Of a stretch of DNA of 51,876 bases, positions 25,662-34,273 are shown in pieces (position 1 is the first letter of the stretch; every line of letters begins with the position of its first letter). The DNA lies in assembly GCA_020627945.1 (NCBI GenBank), contig JAHDFW010000002.1, positions 24,219 through 76,094 of the forward strand, written 5' to 3'. This stretch comes from Cytophagales bacterium (GTDB taxonomy: Bacteria; Bacteroidota; Bacteroidia; Cytophagales; JAHDFW01). The translations under genes and the position numbers were made by a program. The notes beneath the pieces are model-generated. The model was not told the DNA's origin and ran no database searches. It saw only the letters and a program-made list of their open reading frames with translations.

Positions 25662-27140
25662 ATGGCTTTTAACACATCTATAATAGGATCAGGATTTTCT
25701 TCAGTTGCCACTGCTTGTTATTTGGCTCAAGCCGGACACACTGTTACCGTTTATGAAAAAAACGAACAGTTCGGCGGCAGAGCTAGACAATGGGAGCATG
25801 AAGGGTTCAAATTCGATATGGGACCAACATGGTATTGGATGCCTGATGTGTTTGAGCGATTCTTTGCTGATTTTAATAAAAAGATTGAAGACTATTACCA
25901 ACTAGAAAAGTTAAGTCCAGGGTATCGAGTTTATTTTGGTGAAGAAAATCATTTAGACATTTCTGACAACTACGATAAAGTAGTTCAATCTTTCGAAGAT
26001 TGGGAACCTGGAGCTGGTCAAGCCTTGCAAAAATTCATCAAAAAGGCAGGTAACAATTATGATGTTGCTATAAAGAAATTGGTTTATAAACCAGGGCTAT
26101 CTCCCCTAGAATTGGTCACCAAAGATACCATGTTTGAAGTTCCTCAGTTTCTTGGAACGATCCGTGGACATGTAAATAAGAACTTCAAGGACACGCGTCT
26201 GAAGCAAGTACTTGAATTTCCAGTACTTTTCTTAGGTGCTAAACCATCTCAGACGCCTCTTTTCTACAGCTTCATGAATTTTGCTGACCTTAAACTAGGC
26301 ACTTGGTATCCTAAAGGAGGAATGCGTTCAGTAATTGAAGGAGCAATCCAACTCGCAAAAGAATTAGGAGTCAAATTTGTAAGTAATGCGAACGTAACCG
26401 CAATTAACTCTAACCAGGGGCACGTTAGTTCATTGACCATTAATGATAAAAATATTGATTGTGATTTAGTAGTAAGTGGTGCTGATTACGCACATACCGA
26501 AACATTACTAAGTAGCAAAGATCGCAACTATAGCAGCGGATACTGGGATAAAAAATTACTGGCGCCTTCCGCACTATTGTTTTACGTAGGATTTGATAAA
26601 CCGCTGGAAAAAGTAATTCATCATACGCTATTTTTTGATGCTTCATTTGATGAACATGCCAATTCAATTTATGATGATCAGACTTGGCCTGAAAAACCTT
26701 TGTTTTATGCCAGTTTCCCAAGTAAAACAGATGACACCATAGCTCCAGTTGGAAAGGAAGCAGCTATTTTTCTAATTCCTTTAGCTCCAGACCTTGAAGA
26801 TAATGACGAGCTAAGAAGTAAATACTTTGATATTATCTTAAATCGACTTGAAAAACACACTGGTCAATCTTTGAAAGATCAAATTCTCTTTCAACGCTCA
26901 TACTGTGTCAATGATTTCAAGGAAGATTACAACTCGTTAAAAGGTAATGCTTATGGGCTAGCCAATACATTGACTCAAACAGCATTCCTCAGACCGAAAC
27001 TAAAAAGCAAAAAGCTTAAAAACTTATTCTACACTGGTCAATTGACCGTGCCGGGACCTGGTGTTCCTCCTGCATTAATTTCAGGAAAACTTGTATCAGA
27101 ACTTATCACTAACACTTTTAACAATGAAAAGTCTATTTGA
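25662..27140 (+). CDS. crtI: Phytoene desaturase
   Basis: FAD-dependent enzyme that introduces double bonds into phytoene to give lycopene or a related product. The 492-residue protein has the dinucleotide-binding motif SIIGSGFSSVATACY near residues 6-20, followed by FGGRARQWEHEGFKFDMGPTWYWMP, and the C-terminal NLFYTGQLTVPGPGVPPALISGKLVSE that closes the FAD site. The start is taken at ATG 25662, since the frame from 25614 covers the promoter. It overlaps crtB by 17 nt, so the two are co-translated. Whether it stops at lycopene or neurosporene cannot be read from sequence. Confidence 0.95.
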   Translation: MAFNTSIIGSGFSSVATACYLAQAGHTVTVYEKNEQFGGRARQWEHEGFKFDMGPTWYWMPDVFERFFADFNKKIEDYYQLEKLSPGYRVYFGEENHLDISDNYDKVVQSFEDWEPGAGQALQKFIKKAGNNYDVAIKKLVYKPGLSPLELVTKDTMFEVPQFLGTIRGHVNKNFKDTRLKQVLEFPVLFLGAKPSQTPLFYSFMNFADLKLGTWYPKGGMRSVIEGAIQLAKELGVKFVSNANVTAINSNQGHVSSLTINDKNIDCDLVVSGADYAHTETLLSSKDRNYSSGYWDKKLLAPSALLFYVGFDKPLEKVIHHTLFFDASFDEHANSIYDDQTWPEKPLFYASFPSKTDDTIAPVGKEAAIFLIPLAPDLEDNDELRSKYFDIILNRLEKHTGQSLKDQILFQRSYCVNDFKEDYNSLKGNAYGLANTLTQTAFLRPKLKSKKLKNLFYTGQLTVPGPGVPPALISGKLVSELITNTFNNEKSI

Positions 27141-27966
27141 TTCCGTATGTACCGAAATAAGTCAACTAGTGACTTCACGTTATAGCACTTCTTTTTCGCT
27201 CGCTGTAAAGATGCTTTCTCCTTCTATACAACCCGAAATCCATGCGATTTACGGATTTGTTAGATTAGCTGACGAAATTGTAGATACATTTCATGGTTAC
27301 GAACAAGAAATGTTATTAAATGAGCTAGAACAAGATTTGCAAACCGCATTAAAAAGGAAAATAAGTACAAATCCTATTTTACATTCGTTTCAAGAAACCG
27401 TTCACAAATACGGCATTGATTATGAATTAGTAGACGCATTTCTTAAAAGCATGCGCTTTGATTTGCACAAAAGCAATTATGATGATACTGCGTCCTATGA
27501 AGAGTATATTTATGGATCGGCAGATGTAGTTGGCCTTATGTGTTTAAAAGTATTCGTTGGTGGAGATCAAGAGCAGTATGATAAACTTGAGTATTCTGCT
27601 AAAAAATTGGGAAGTGCTTTCCAAAAAGTAAATTTCTTGCGTGACCTAAAGGACGACACCCTAAATTTACAACGTTCCTATTTCCCTAACTTGAAAGTGG
27701 ATTATTCTCTTACAACAGAAACAAAAGAAGCAATCATCCGTGAAATTGAACATGATTTCGATGAAGCCTACAAGGGGATTATCCAACTTCCGGTAGAAGC
27801 TAAATTTGGAGTATATACGGCGTATATCTACTATCGAAGATTATTGCAAAAGCTTAAAGAAACAAAGGCAGAAAAAATCATGGATCGCAGAATTAGAATT
27901 AGCAATCCAATCAAAATAGGACTACTTGCCCGTTCGTTTGTGAATTACAAATTGGATTTAATGTAA
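27124..27966 (+). CDS. crtB: Phytoene synthase
   Basis: Condenses two geranylgeranyl-PP to phytoene, the first committed carotenoid step. The 280-residue protein has the two Asp-rich metal/diphosphate motifs, D50-E-I-V-D54 in FVRLADEIVDTF and NFLRDLKDD, with the conserved RSYFP after the second. The start is set at ATG 27124 inside the crtI 3' end; the frame from 27091 would be longer than usual. It is translationally coupled to crtI. Confidence 0.95.
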   Translation: MKSLFDSVCTEISQLVTSRYSTSFSLAVKMLSPSIQPEIHAIYGFVRLADEIVDTFHGYEQEMLLNELEQDLQTALKRKISTNPILHSFQETVHKYGIDYELVDAFLKSMRFDLHKSNYDDTASYEEYIYGSADVVGLMCLKVFVGGDQEQYDKLEYSAKKLGSAFQKVNFLRDLKDDTLNLQRSYFPNLKVDYSLTTETKEAIIREIEHDFDEAYKGIIQLPVEAKFGVYTAYIYYRRLLQKLKETKAEKIMDRRIRISNPIKIGLLARSFVNYKLDLM

Positions 27967-27986
27967 GTAAATAGTTGAGGTAAGGA

Positions 27987-28538
27987 ATGAGGCAATTTCG
28001 ATATTTGGCAGCATTATGCTCCACATTGATTTTTTTGAATACTTCTTTAGAATTGCAAGCACAAGTTCATTTTTCATTAGACGTGAGTGAGGTTCGATCA
28101 AATTTTCTTGTAATAAATACGGAGTCTGAACTTGAAACATTTTTGGTTTCAGCAAAAACGGATACCGCGCATTTGACTCAGGCTTACTATGGAGCTGCAA
28201 AAGCCCGAATGGCCGAATTTGTATTTGCACCTTGGACTAAGTACAGCTATTTTCAGGAAGGTGTTCGAAAAATTGAACACTCCATTAAAACGGAACCTTC
28301 GTTAGATAATCACTATCTTCGTTTAATAATTCAGTTGAATTGCCCCGAATTTCTGGGTTACAACAGCAACATTAAAAATGATTTTGCGTATTTGAATTCA
28401 ATTAAGAACTGGACCAATGTTGATCCAGATCAAATTCGATTAATGATTGAATCTCTTAGCAAAGCAAGATTTGCTTCTAATTACGATAAGCAAATTAATA
28501 ATTTGAAGCAACTGTTTATGACCACACAAAAACGATAA
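27987..28538 (+). CDS. Unknown exported protein inside the carotenoid operon
   Basis: A 183-residue protein that I do not recognise. It starts with a signal peptide (MRQFRYLAALCSTLIFLNTSLELQAQ), so it is expected in the periplasm. The mature part is helical in character: DTAHLTQAYYGAAKARMAEFVFAPWTKYSYFQEGVRKIEHSI, then NHYLRLIIQLNCPEFLGYNSNIKNDFAYLNSI. The AAKARM and NHYLRL helices recall TPR-like helical pairs, but no clear repeat is seen. It lies 20 nt after crtB and 1 nt before idi, so it is transcribed with the pigment genes. A role in carotenoid or membrane handling is only suggested by position. Confidence 0.75.
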   Translation: MRQFRYLAALCSTLIFLNTSLELQAQVHFSLDVSEVRSNFLVINTESELETFLVSAKTDTAHLTQAYYGAAKARMAEFVFAPWTKYSYFQEGVRKIEHSIKTEPSLDNHYLRLIIQLNCPEFLGYNSNIKNDFAYLNSIKNWTNVDPDQIRLMIESLSKARFASNYDKQINNLKQLFMTTQKR

Positions 28539-28539
28539 A

Positions 28540-29079
28540 ATGAGCATTGATAAGAATTTAGTCGTATTGGTAAACGAACAAGATCAAGATCTTGGTACTT
28601 GTGAGAAAATGGAAGCTCACGAAAAAGGTTTATTGCACCGAGCAATATCTGTATTTGTTTTTAATGATAAAGGTGAATGGCTACTCCAACGTAGAGCTGC
28701 TACCAAATATCATTGCGGAGGGATGTGGTCTAACACATGTTGTTCCCACCCATTTTTTGGCGAAACTCCACATGAAGCAGCAAATAGACGTTTAATGGAA
28801 GAAATGGGAATGAGTACTTCCCTTCATTTTCAATTTCCGTTTCTATACAAGGCACAGGTCAACAATGACCTCATAGAACATGAATTAGATCATGTATTTA
28901 TCGGATACAGTAATGATATCCCAGTATTAAATCTTGAAGAGGTTGATCAATTTAAATATGTGAGTTCGGAAGAGCTAAGTCACCAAATGTCAACAAACGG
29001 GGATCAATTTACACCATGGTTTAGAATGCTGCATGAAAAGTTGAAAGACGTTTTAGAAACTAAAAAAATCGCTTCTTAA
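28540..29079 (+). CDS. idi: Isopentenyl-diphosphate delta-isomerase, type I
   Basis: Interconverts IPP and DMAPP to supply isoprenoid precursors. The 179-residue Nudix-fold enzyme has H27 and H33 (AHEKGLLHRA), the active-site Cys in SNTCCSHP (67-68), and the ETPHEAANRRLMEEMG Nudix segment with E87 and E88. Length and order fit type I IDI. It starts 1 nt after the preceding stop and is followed by crtZ after 6 nt, so the operon is tight. Confidence 0.95.
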   Translation: MSIDKNLVVLVNEQDQDLGTCEKMEAHEKGLLHRAISVFVFNDKGEWLLQRRAATKYHCGGMWSNTCCSHPFFGETPHEAANRRLMEEMGMSTSLHFQFPFLYKAQVNNDLIEHELDHVFIGYSNDIPVLNLEEVDQFKYVSSEELSHQMSTNGDQFTPWFRMLHEKLKDVLETKKIAS

Positions 29080-29085
29080 AGACGT

Positions 29086-29553
29086 ATGATACTTACATCA
29101 TCCATCATATTAACATTTTTAGCCATGGAAGGCGTAGCTTGGTTTACACACAAATATGTGATGCATGGTTGGTTTTGGTTTTTACACGAAGATCACCACG
29201 TAACAGACAAGCATGATGGATTCTTTGAACGAAATGACTGGTTCTTTGTATTGTTTGCAACCATGTCTATGACTGCGTATGTTTCGGCATCATTATATAA
29301 CTGGCCGATCGCGTTAGGAGTTGGAATTGGAATTTCAATATATGGGGCAACTTACTTCTTCATACATGATCTTTTTATACACCAAAGAATAAAAGTACTT
29401 CGAAATACTAATAACCCCTACTTGAAAGCCATTCGAAGAGCACATAAAATTCATCATAAGCATTTAGGTAAAGAAGAAGGAGAGTGCTTTGGAATGCTCT
29501 GGGTTCCGATGAAGTATTATAAAACCGAATTTGAACGCGCAAGACAAGTTTAA
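29086..29553 (+). CDS. crtZ: Beta-carotene hydroxylase
   Basis: Di-iron membrane hydroxylase that adds OH groups to the 3 and 3' positions of beta-carotene, giving zeaxanthin. The 155-residue protein has the His motifs HKYVMH (22-27), HEDHH (34-38), FIHDLFIH and HKIHHKH, and four hydrophobic segments. It is the last gene of the crt operon seen here. Beta-ring formation needs a lycopene cyclase, which is not in the window. A weak stem (AGTCT/AGACT) follows, but no clear terminator. Confidence 0.94.
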   Translation: MILTSSIILTFLAMEGVAWFTHKYVMHGWFWFLHEDHHVTDKHDGFFERNDWFFVLFATMSMTAYVSASLYNWPIALGVGIGISIYGATYFFIHDLFIHQRIKVLRNTNNPYLKAIRRAHKIHHKHLGKEEGECFGMLWVPMKYYKTEFERARQV

Positions 29554-29619
29554 ATTAGAGTCTTATAGTTAGACTAAATCAAAATCCGTTTTATCCCTTA
29601 CATATTTTGTAAGTACCAT

Positions 29620-29627
29620 TATCTTTG
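29620..29627 (+). promoter_or_regulatory. -7 box of purKE
   Basis: TATCTTTG matches TAnnTTTG exactly and lies 42 nt before the purK ATG. No TTG stands at the usual -33 spacing, although TTG at 29607-29609 is near. Confidence 0.5.
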
Positions 29628-29669
29628 CACCACAATAACTTACTTTAGTCTGGTACTTACGAAATAACT

Positions 29670-30818
29670 ATGAAAGCTTTCTACGACAAGGATTTTACAC
29701 TCGGAATTATTGGTGGAGGACAACTTGGACGAATGCTAATCCAATCTGGAATTGACATCAACGTGAATATGGCCGTAATGGATGGAGATCCGAATGCACC
29801 ATGCCGTAGTCTAATCGACAATTTCTTTGTAGGAAGTTTACTTGATAAACACTCTGTATTAAACTTCGGCAAAAACTGTGATGTTATAACGTTTGAGATT
29901 GAGCATATAAATGTAGATGCACTCGACGAATTAGAGAAAATGGGAAAAAAGGTATTCCCTTCAGCTAGTATTTTACGTACAGTTCAGGATAAAGGCCTTC
30001 AAAAGCAATTCTTCCTTGACAATGGTATTCCTACAGCTCCTTTTAAGTTGTACAACAACTTGGATGAAATAAAATCAAAAGCAGACGAAATAAACTTCCC
30101 CATAGTTCATAAACTTCGTAAAGGAGGTTATGACGGAGCTGGAGTAAATATTCTTAAAACTGCAGATGATTTAACGGATTCATTTGAACAACCTTCCTTG
30201 TTAGAAGACAAAGTTGATTTTGAAAAAGAAATTGCCGTTATCGTTTCACGTAATGAACAAGGCCAAATCAAAACTTTTCCAGCTGTAGAAATGGTTTTTC
30301 ATCCAGTAAGAAACTTAGTAGAATACCTGTTCTCTCCTGCTAACATTACTAGTGATATTTCTAAAAAAGCCGATGATATCGCAATTAAGCTTGCTGAAAA
30401 GTTTGACTTAGTTGGAATTCTGGCCGTTGAAATGTTTGTAACAAAAGATGGCGAAGTTCTAGTTAACGAAGTTGCTCCAAGACCACATAATAGTGGACAC
30501 CAAACTATAGAAGGAAATTGGACCAGCCAGTATGCACAACATTTAAGAGCGATTCTTAACCTACCACTTGGAGATACAGAAACCATTATACCTTCAGCAA
30601 TGGTTAATGTATTAGGAGAAGATGGACATTCTGGAGATGCAAAAATCGTAGGAATTGAAGATACTCTTACTAAAGAAGGAGTTTATGTACATATGTACGG
30701 CAAAAAAGTAACGCGTCCTTTTAGAAAAATGGGGCATGTAATTATTCTGGATAGAGATCAGGAAAAACTACATGACAAAGTTAAGTTTGTTCAGAATTCA
30801 TTGAAAGTAATTGCCTAA
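29670..30818 (+). CDS. purK: 5-(carboxyamino)imidazole ribonucleotide synthase
   Basis: ATP-grasp enzyme of purine synthesis that carboxylates AIR to N5-CAIR. The 382-residue protein begins with the family motif LGIIGGGQLGRMLIQ, then the ATP-grasp core with VHKLRKGGYDGAGV, DFEKEIAVIVSRN, VGILAVEMFVTKDGEVLVNEVAPRPHNSGH and the C-terminal HMYGK. The start fits the family. It is followed by purE after 38 nt, its partner in the pathway. Confidence 0.96.
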   Translation: MKAFYDKDFTLGIIGGGQLGRMLIQSGIDINVNMAVMDGDPNAPCRSLIDNFFVGSLLDKHSVLNFGKNCDVITFEIEHINVDALDELEKMGKKVFPSASILRTVQDKGLQKQFFLDNGIPTAPFKLYNNLDEIKSKADEINFPIVHKLRKGGYDGAGVNILKTADDLTDSFEQPSLLEDKVDFEKEIAVIVSRNEQGQIKTFPAVEMVFHPVRNLVEYLFSPANITSDISKKADDIAIKLAEKFDLVGILAVEMFVTKDGEVLVNEVAPRPHNSGHQTIEGNWTSQYAQHLRAILNLPLGDTETIIPSAMVNVLGEDGHSGDAKIVGIEDTLTKEGVYVHMYGKKVTRPFRKMGHVIILDRDQEKLHDKVKFVQNSLKVIA

Positions 30819-30856
30819 AGATCACCTAATAAAAAAATAAACCAAACATCATACAA

Positions 30857-31366
30857 ATGCCACAAGTAGGAATCATAATGGGAAGTCAATCGGACATGCG
30901 AATCATGCAAGACGCTGCCGATGTTCTTAAAGAGCTAAATGTTGACTTTGAATTGACTGTAGTATCGGCCCATCGAACTCCGGAAAGAATGTTTGACTAC
31001 GCTCAATCTGCTCATAGTCGAGGTTTAAAAGTTATAATCGCAGGTGCAGGGGGAGCAGCGCATTTACCAGGAATGGTTGCAAGTCTAACAACATTACCTG
31101 TAATAGGTGTTCCTGTAAAATCTTCTAACTCCATAGACGGATGGGATTCTGTTCTTTCTATATTACAAATGCCTGGTGGAGTACCTGTTGCAACGGTAGC
31201 TTTGGATGGTGCAAAAAACGCTGGTATTCTAGCAGCTCAAATGATTGGTGCTTTTGATTCTCAGATAAGTGAGAATATTGCTTCCTATAAAGCTAATCTA
31301 AAGAAAAAGGTAGAAGGTTCTATTCAAGAGTTAAAAAAGGATTATTCCAATAACTTCGATAACTAA
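30857..31366 (+). CDS. purE: N5-carboxyaminoimidazole ribonucleotide mutase
   Basis: Class I PurE, converts N5-CAIR to CAIR. The 169-residue protein has [10 protein letters not shown] (5-14), [11 protein letters not shown] with the catalytic His region, [16 protein letters not shown], and [36 protein letters not shown], all typical of the class I family. It lies in an operon with purK. Confidence 0.96.
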   Translation: MPQVGIIMGSQSDMRIMQDAADVLKELNVDFELTVVSAHRTPERMFDYAQSAHSRGLKVIIAGAGGAAHLPGMVASLTTLPVIGVPVKSSNSIDGWDSVLSILQMPGGVPVATVALDGAKNAGILAAQMIGAFDSQISENIASYKANLKKKVEGSIQELKKDYSNNFDN

Positions 31367-31403
31367 ATCAAATTATGTAGATTCGTAGACTTACGAATTT
31401 AAC

Positions 31404-32060
31404 ATGATACAGAAGAACACCTTAAAATTCTTAAAAGACTTAAAAAAGAATAACGATCGTGATTGGTTCAAGGCCAACAAAAAGGAATATGATCTGGCCA
31501 AAGAAGATTTTATTCAATTCACCCAGCGTTTACTTAATGGAATAGCCGAATTCGATTCTTGGGCAGCTGATCTTACCCCTAAAGATTGTATGTTCAGAAT
31601 CAATAGGGATACGAGATTTTCTAAAAACAAAGATCCGTACAAAACCAACTTTGGGGCTAATATGAGTCGAGGCGGAAGAAAATCGATGTATCCAGGATAT
31701 TATTTCCATATTGCTCCAGGCGATACTTTTGTTGCGGGAGGCATGTATAAACCAGAGTCTAAAGATTTAGCTAAAGTAAGGCAGGAAATTGACTACAACC
31801 CCTCTCCTCTTATTGATATAATTAACGATAAAGAATTCAAAAAGCTTTACGGTTCTTTAGATGGAGAACAATTAAAAACAGCACCGAAGGGATATCCAAA
31901 AGATCATGAAAACATTGACCTTTTGCGCTATAAGGGGTTCATAGTTTTTCATAGAATCGATGATAAAGATTTGCATTCCGAAGACCTTTACGAACGTTGT
32001 ATGTTAGGCCTTAAAGGTATCTTACCGCTTAATCAATATTTGAGAACTGCTTTAGATTAA
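31404..32060 (+). CDS. DUF2461 family protein (TIGR02453)
   Basis: A 218-residue cytosolic protein of a widespread family without an assigned function. Recognisable segments are TLKFLKDLKKNNDRDWFKANKKEYD, the NRDTRFSKNKDPYKTNFGA core and YYFHIAPGDTFVAGGMYKPESKDL. It lies 37 nt after purE and 5 nt before the TonB/MORN gene, and may be read with either. No catalytic residue is known. Confidence 0.88.
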   Translation: MIQKNTLKFLKDLKKNNDRDWFKANKKEYDLAKEDFIQFTQRLLNGIAEFDSWAADLTPKDCMFRINRDTRFSKNKDPYKTNFGANMSRGGRKSMYPGYYFHIAPGDTFVAGGMYKPESKDLAKVRQEIDYNPSPLIDIINDKEFKKLYGSLDGEQLKTAPKGYPKDHENIDLLRYKGFIVFHRIDDKDLHSEDLYERCMLGLKGILPLNQYLRTALD

Positions 32061-32065
32061 ATTAA

Positions 32066-33094
32066 ATGATCTTCAAAAAATTAATATGCTACGTCTTGTG
32101 TCTGTTTTTTTGTTATGCAAGTCTAGCTCAATCCAATTCTGATTCTTTCAGAACTTATTACCGCAATATCTATGGTAGCTATTGCGATTCTTCCCAAGCA
32201 TATAGCTACACCAAACTCCCTAAGGAGCTTTCAGAATTCTCTGGCGACATAAAAGAATATTACATCTCCAATAATGCTATAAAAAGAAGTATTCCTCATA
32301 TAAAAGGTAAAAAAGACGGGACAGCATTAGAGTTTTACTCAAATGGTCAAAAGAAAAGTTCCATTCCTTACGTCAATGATACGAAACAAGGAGCTTATAC
32401 AAAGTGGCATAATGACCAAAATTCTAGTATTTTAGAAAAAGGCAGTTACATTGCAGATAGTGTTTGGATGGTTGAAGAAGCTTATAACAGAAGTGGCAAA
32501 CAAATTTTAACGGATGGAAATGGACTTCTTGAACATTACTACGATAGTGGAGTCGTACGATCCTTAAGTTTTTTTAAAGACAAACTTTTAGACGGAAAAC
32601 ATGAATCTTTCTTTGATGATGGAAACTTAAGTTTATTAGGTCAATACCGTTCCGGAAAAAAAATAGGAAACTGGGTTGGGTATTATAAAAGCGGCACAAA
32701 ATATTACCAGGAAAAATATGACGAAACTGGAAACTTAATTGATGGTAAATCATGGAGAAATGGCAAAGAACGTAGTTATAAAAAACTAGAAACTCCAGCT
32801 TACCCTGAATATAGCATGAATCATTTTAGAACCCATCTAGCCTCATATTGTGGAAGAAAATATCCTCTTAAAGCAAAAAGAGAACAGATTCAAGGTACGG
32901 TATTCATCAATTTCTATATCGATAAAAAAGGAAAACCTCAAAATATCAAGGTTCTGAAAGGAATTGGTGGTGGATGCGATGAAGTCGGTATGAAAGCCAT
33001 TAAATCTTATGGCAAATGGATTCCAGCTTTTCGGCGTGGACAGCCGGTAAAACAACAATTTAGTGTTCCCATAGTGTTTAAGATTAATAAATAA
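32066..33094 (+). CDS. MORN-like repeat protein with C-terminal TonB domain
   Basis: A 342-residue exported protein with a signal peptide (MIFKKLICYVLCLFFCYASLAQ). Residues ~85-250 hold MORN-variant repeats: GTALEFYSNGQKK, GAYTKWHNDQNS, HYYDSGVVRSLSFF, GKHESFFDDGNLS, GNWVGYYKSGTKYYQE. The C-terminal ~85 residues form a TonB-type domain (GTVFINFYIDKKGKPQNIKVLKG, GMKAIKSYGKWIPAFRRGQPV, FSVPIVFKIN). Such proteins act in the periplasm, perhaps contacting outer-membrane proteins, but the partner is unknown. A paralogue follows after 60 nt. Confidence 0.85.
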   Translation: MIFKKLICYVLCLFFCYASLAQSNSDSFRTYYRNIYGSYCDSSQAYSYTKLPKELSEFSGDIKEYYISNNAIKRSIPHIKGKKDGTALEFYSNGQKKSSIPYVNDTKQGAYTKWHNDQNSSILEKGSYIADSVWMVEEAYNRSGKQILTDGNGLLEHYYDSGVVRSLSFFKDKLLDGKHESFFDDGNLSLLGQYRSGKKIGNWVGYYKSGTKYYQEKYDETGNLIDGKSWRNGKERSYKKLETPAYPEYSMNHFRTHLASYCGRKYPLKAKREQIQGTVFINFYIDKKGKPQNIKVLKGIGGGCDEVGMKAIKSYGKWIPAFRRGQPVKQQFSVPIVFKINK

Positions 33095-33154
33095 TTTATT
33101 TTGGTTTTTTATCAGACCTTAAATAGCACTATTCATTGACAAGAAGGAGAAGAC

Positions 33155-34213
33155 ATGACTACATGGAAAGGTTGGCATAGAGTTTTTTCAGGAATTTTAA
33201 TTTGTCTTATTTACTCCAATAATATTTGTGGACAAATTTTCTCTGGTCGCACACCTGGTCCTGCTCCTCCTGCCGATTCTGGATACTTCAAAGTATATTA
33301 TGATGAGCTTGGTGAAATCTGTGAACCTGAAAATGCTTATTACTATCTTATGAATCCAACTAATCTTGGACAAAAATACAAACAGATTCGAGGCTTCTAC
33401 ATGAACCATATACCACATTCGATTATGGCTTATACCGAAGATAGTGTTACCAGGCTAGTAATTGATTATTACCCCTCCGGAGCTAAAAAGGCTCAATATT
33501 TTTTGAGTCCTGAAGGACCAACTGGTCCTTATACAAACTGGCTAGACGACGACTCAAATAGTGTACAAGAAGAAGGACGATACATCAGCGATGGCAGGAT
33601 GGTTACGAAATACCATAAAAACAAATCTGGCGTAGTAACTGTGTCGAATGGTACAGGGTTTATAAAAGAATTTTACGAAAATGGCAGACTTAAAACAGAA
33701 TACAAAATTGAAGCGGGACAGGCTCATGGTCCCGTAAAGTATTATTGGGCTTCTGGTGATCTAAAATCAGAGGGCACATTTAATAAAGGGTTCCATTCTG
33801 GTGAATGGGTTGGTTATAACTACAATGGAGCCATCATTTATAGGGAGTTTTACTCTTCTTTAGGAATTCTCGAAAAAGGCATAAGTTACTACAATGGTGA
33901 GGAAATTGAGTATTTTGAAAGTTACTCTGACAATAGCAATTTTATCGAAAGCAAATACATCAATCCAAAACTGAGAAGAGAGATTTATGATCTCGTCAGA
34001 AGAACTTGGAACAATGGTGGAGGTGCATCTATTCAGGTAGGCAGAAATAAGCAAGGTGAAGTATACCTGATGAAAGTTTTATATGAATCTGTAGAAGGTT
34101 TAGGAGAACTGGTTTTTAAAGAATACAAAAATGGTACGAAACAGTCCATAACATTGAAACGAGGTATCCCAATAGAATCATGGAGCATTTATTGGTATAA
34201 TCTGACATTTTAA
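33155..34213 (+). CDS. MORN-like repeat protein, paralogue with degenerate C-terminus
   Basis: A 352-residue exported protein (signal segment VFSGILICLIYSNNICGQ). The first part and repeats parallel the preceding protein: FKVYYDELGEICEPENAYYY, VIDYYPSGAKKAQYF, FIKEFYENGRLKTEYK, GPVKYYWASGDLKSEG, GEWVGYNYNGAIIYRE. The C-terminus aligns in position with the TonB domain (IQVGRNKQGEVYLMKVLYE, KRGIPIESWSIYW) but lacks the conserved aromatic and hydrophobic ending. It may have lost TonB function or diverged to another binding role. The ATG at 33155 is preceded by AGAAGGAGAAG, a fair ribosome binding site. Confidence 0.78.
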   Translation: MTTWKGWHRVFSGILICLIYSNNICGQIFSGRTPGPAPPADSGYFKVYYDELGEICEPENAYYYLMNPTNLGQKYKQIRGFYMNHIPHSIMAYTEDSVTRLVIDYYPSGAKKAQYFLSPEGPTGPYTNWLDDDSNSVQEEGRYISDGRMVTKYHKNKSGVVTVSNGTGFIKEFYENGRLKTEYKIEAGQAHGPVKYYWASGDLKSEGTFNKGFHSGEWVGYNYNGAIIYREFYSSLGILEKGISYYNGEEIEYFESYSDNSNFIESKYINPKLRREIYDLVRRTWNNGGGASIQVGRNKQGEVYLMKVLYESVEGLGELVFKEYKNGTKQSITLKRGIPIESWSIYWYNLTF

Positions 34214-34273
34214 AGCGTTTTGTAAAAGATTTCTTAGAAGTTAGAAATAATCTAAAAATCCTTAAATTGCGAT

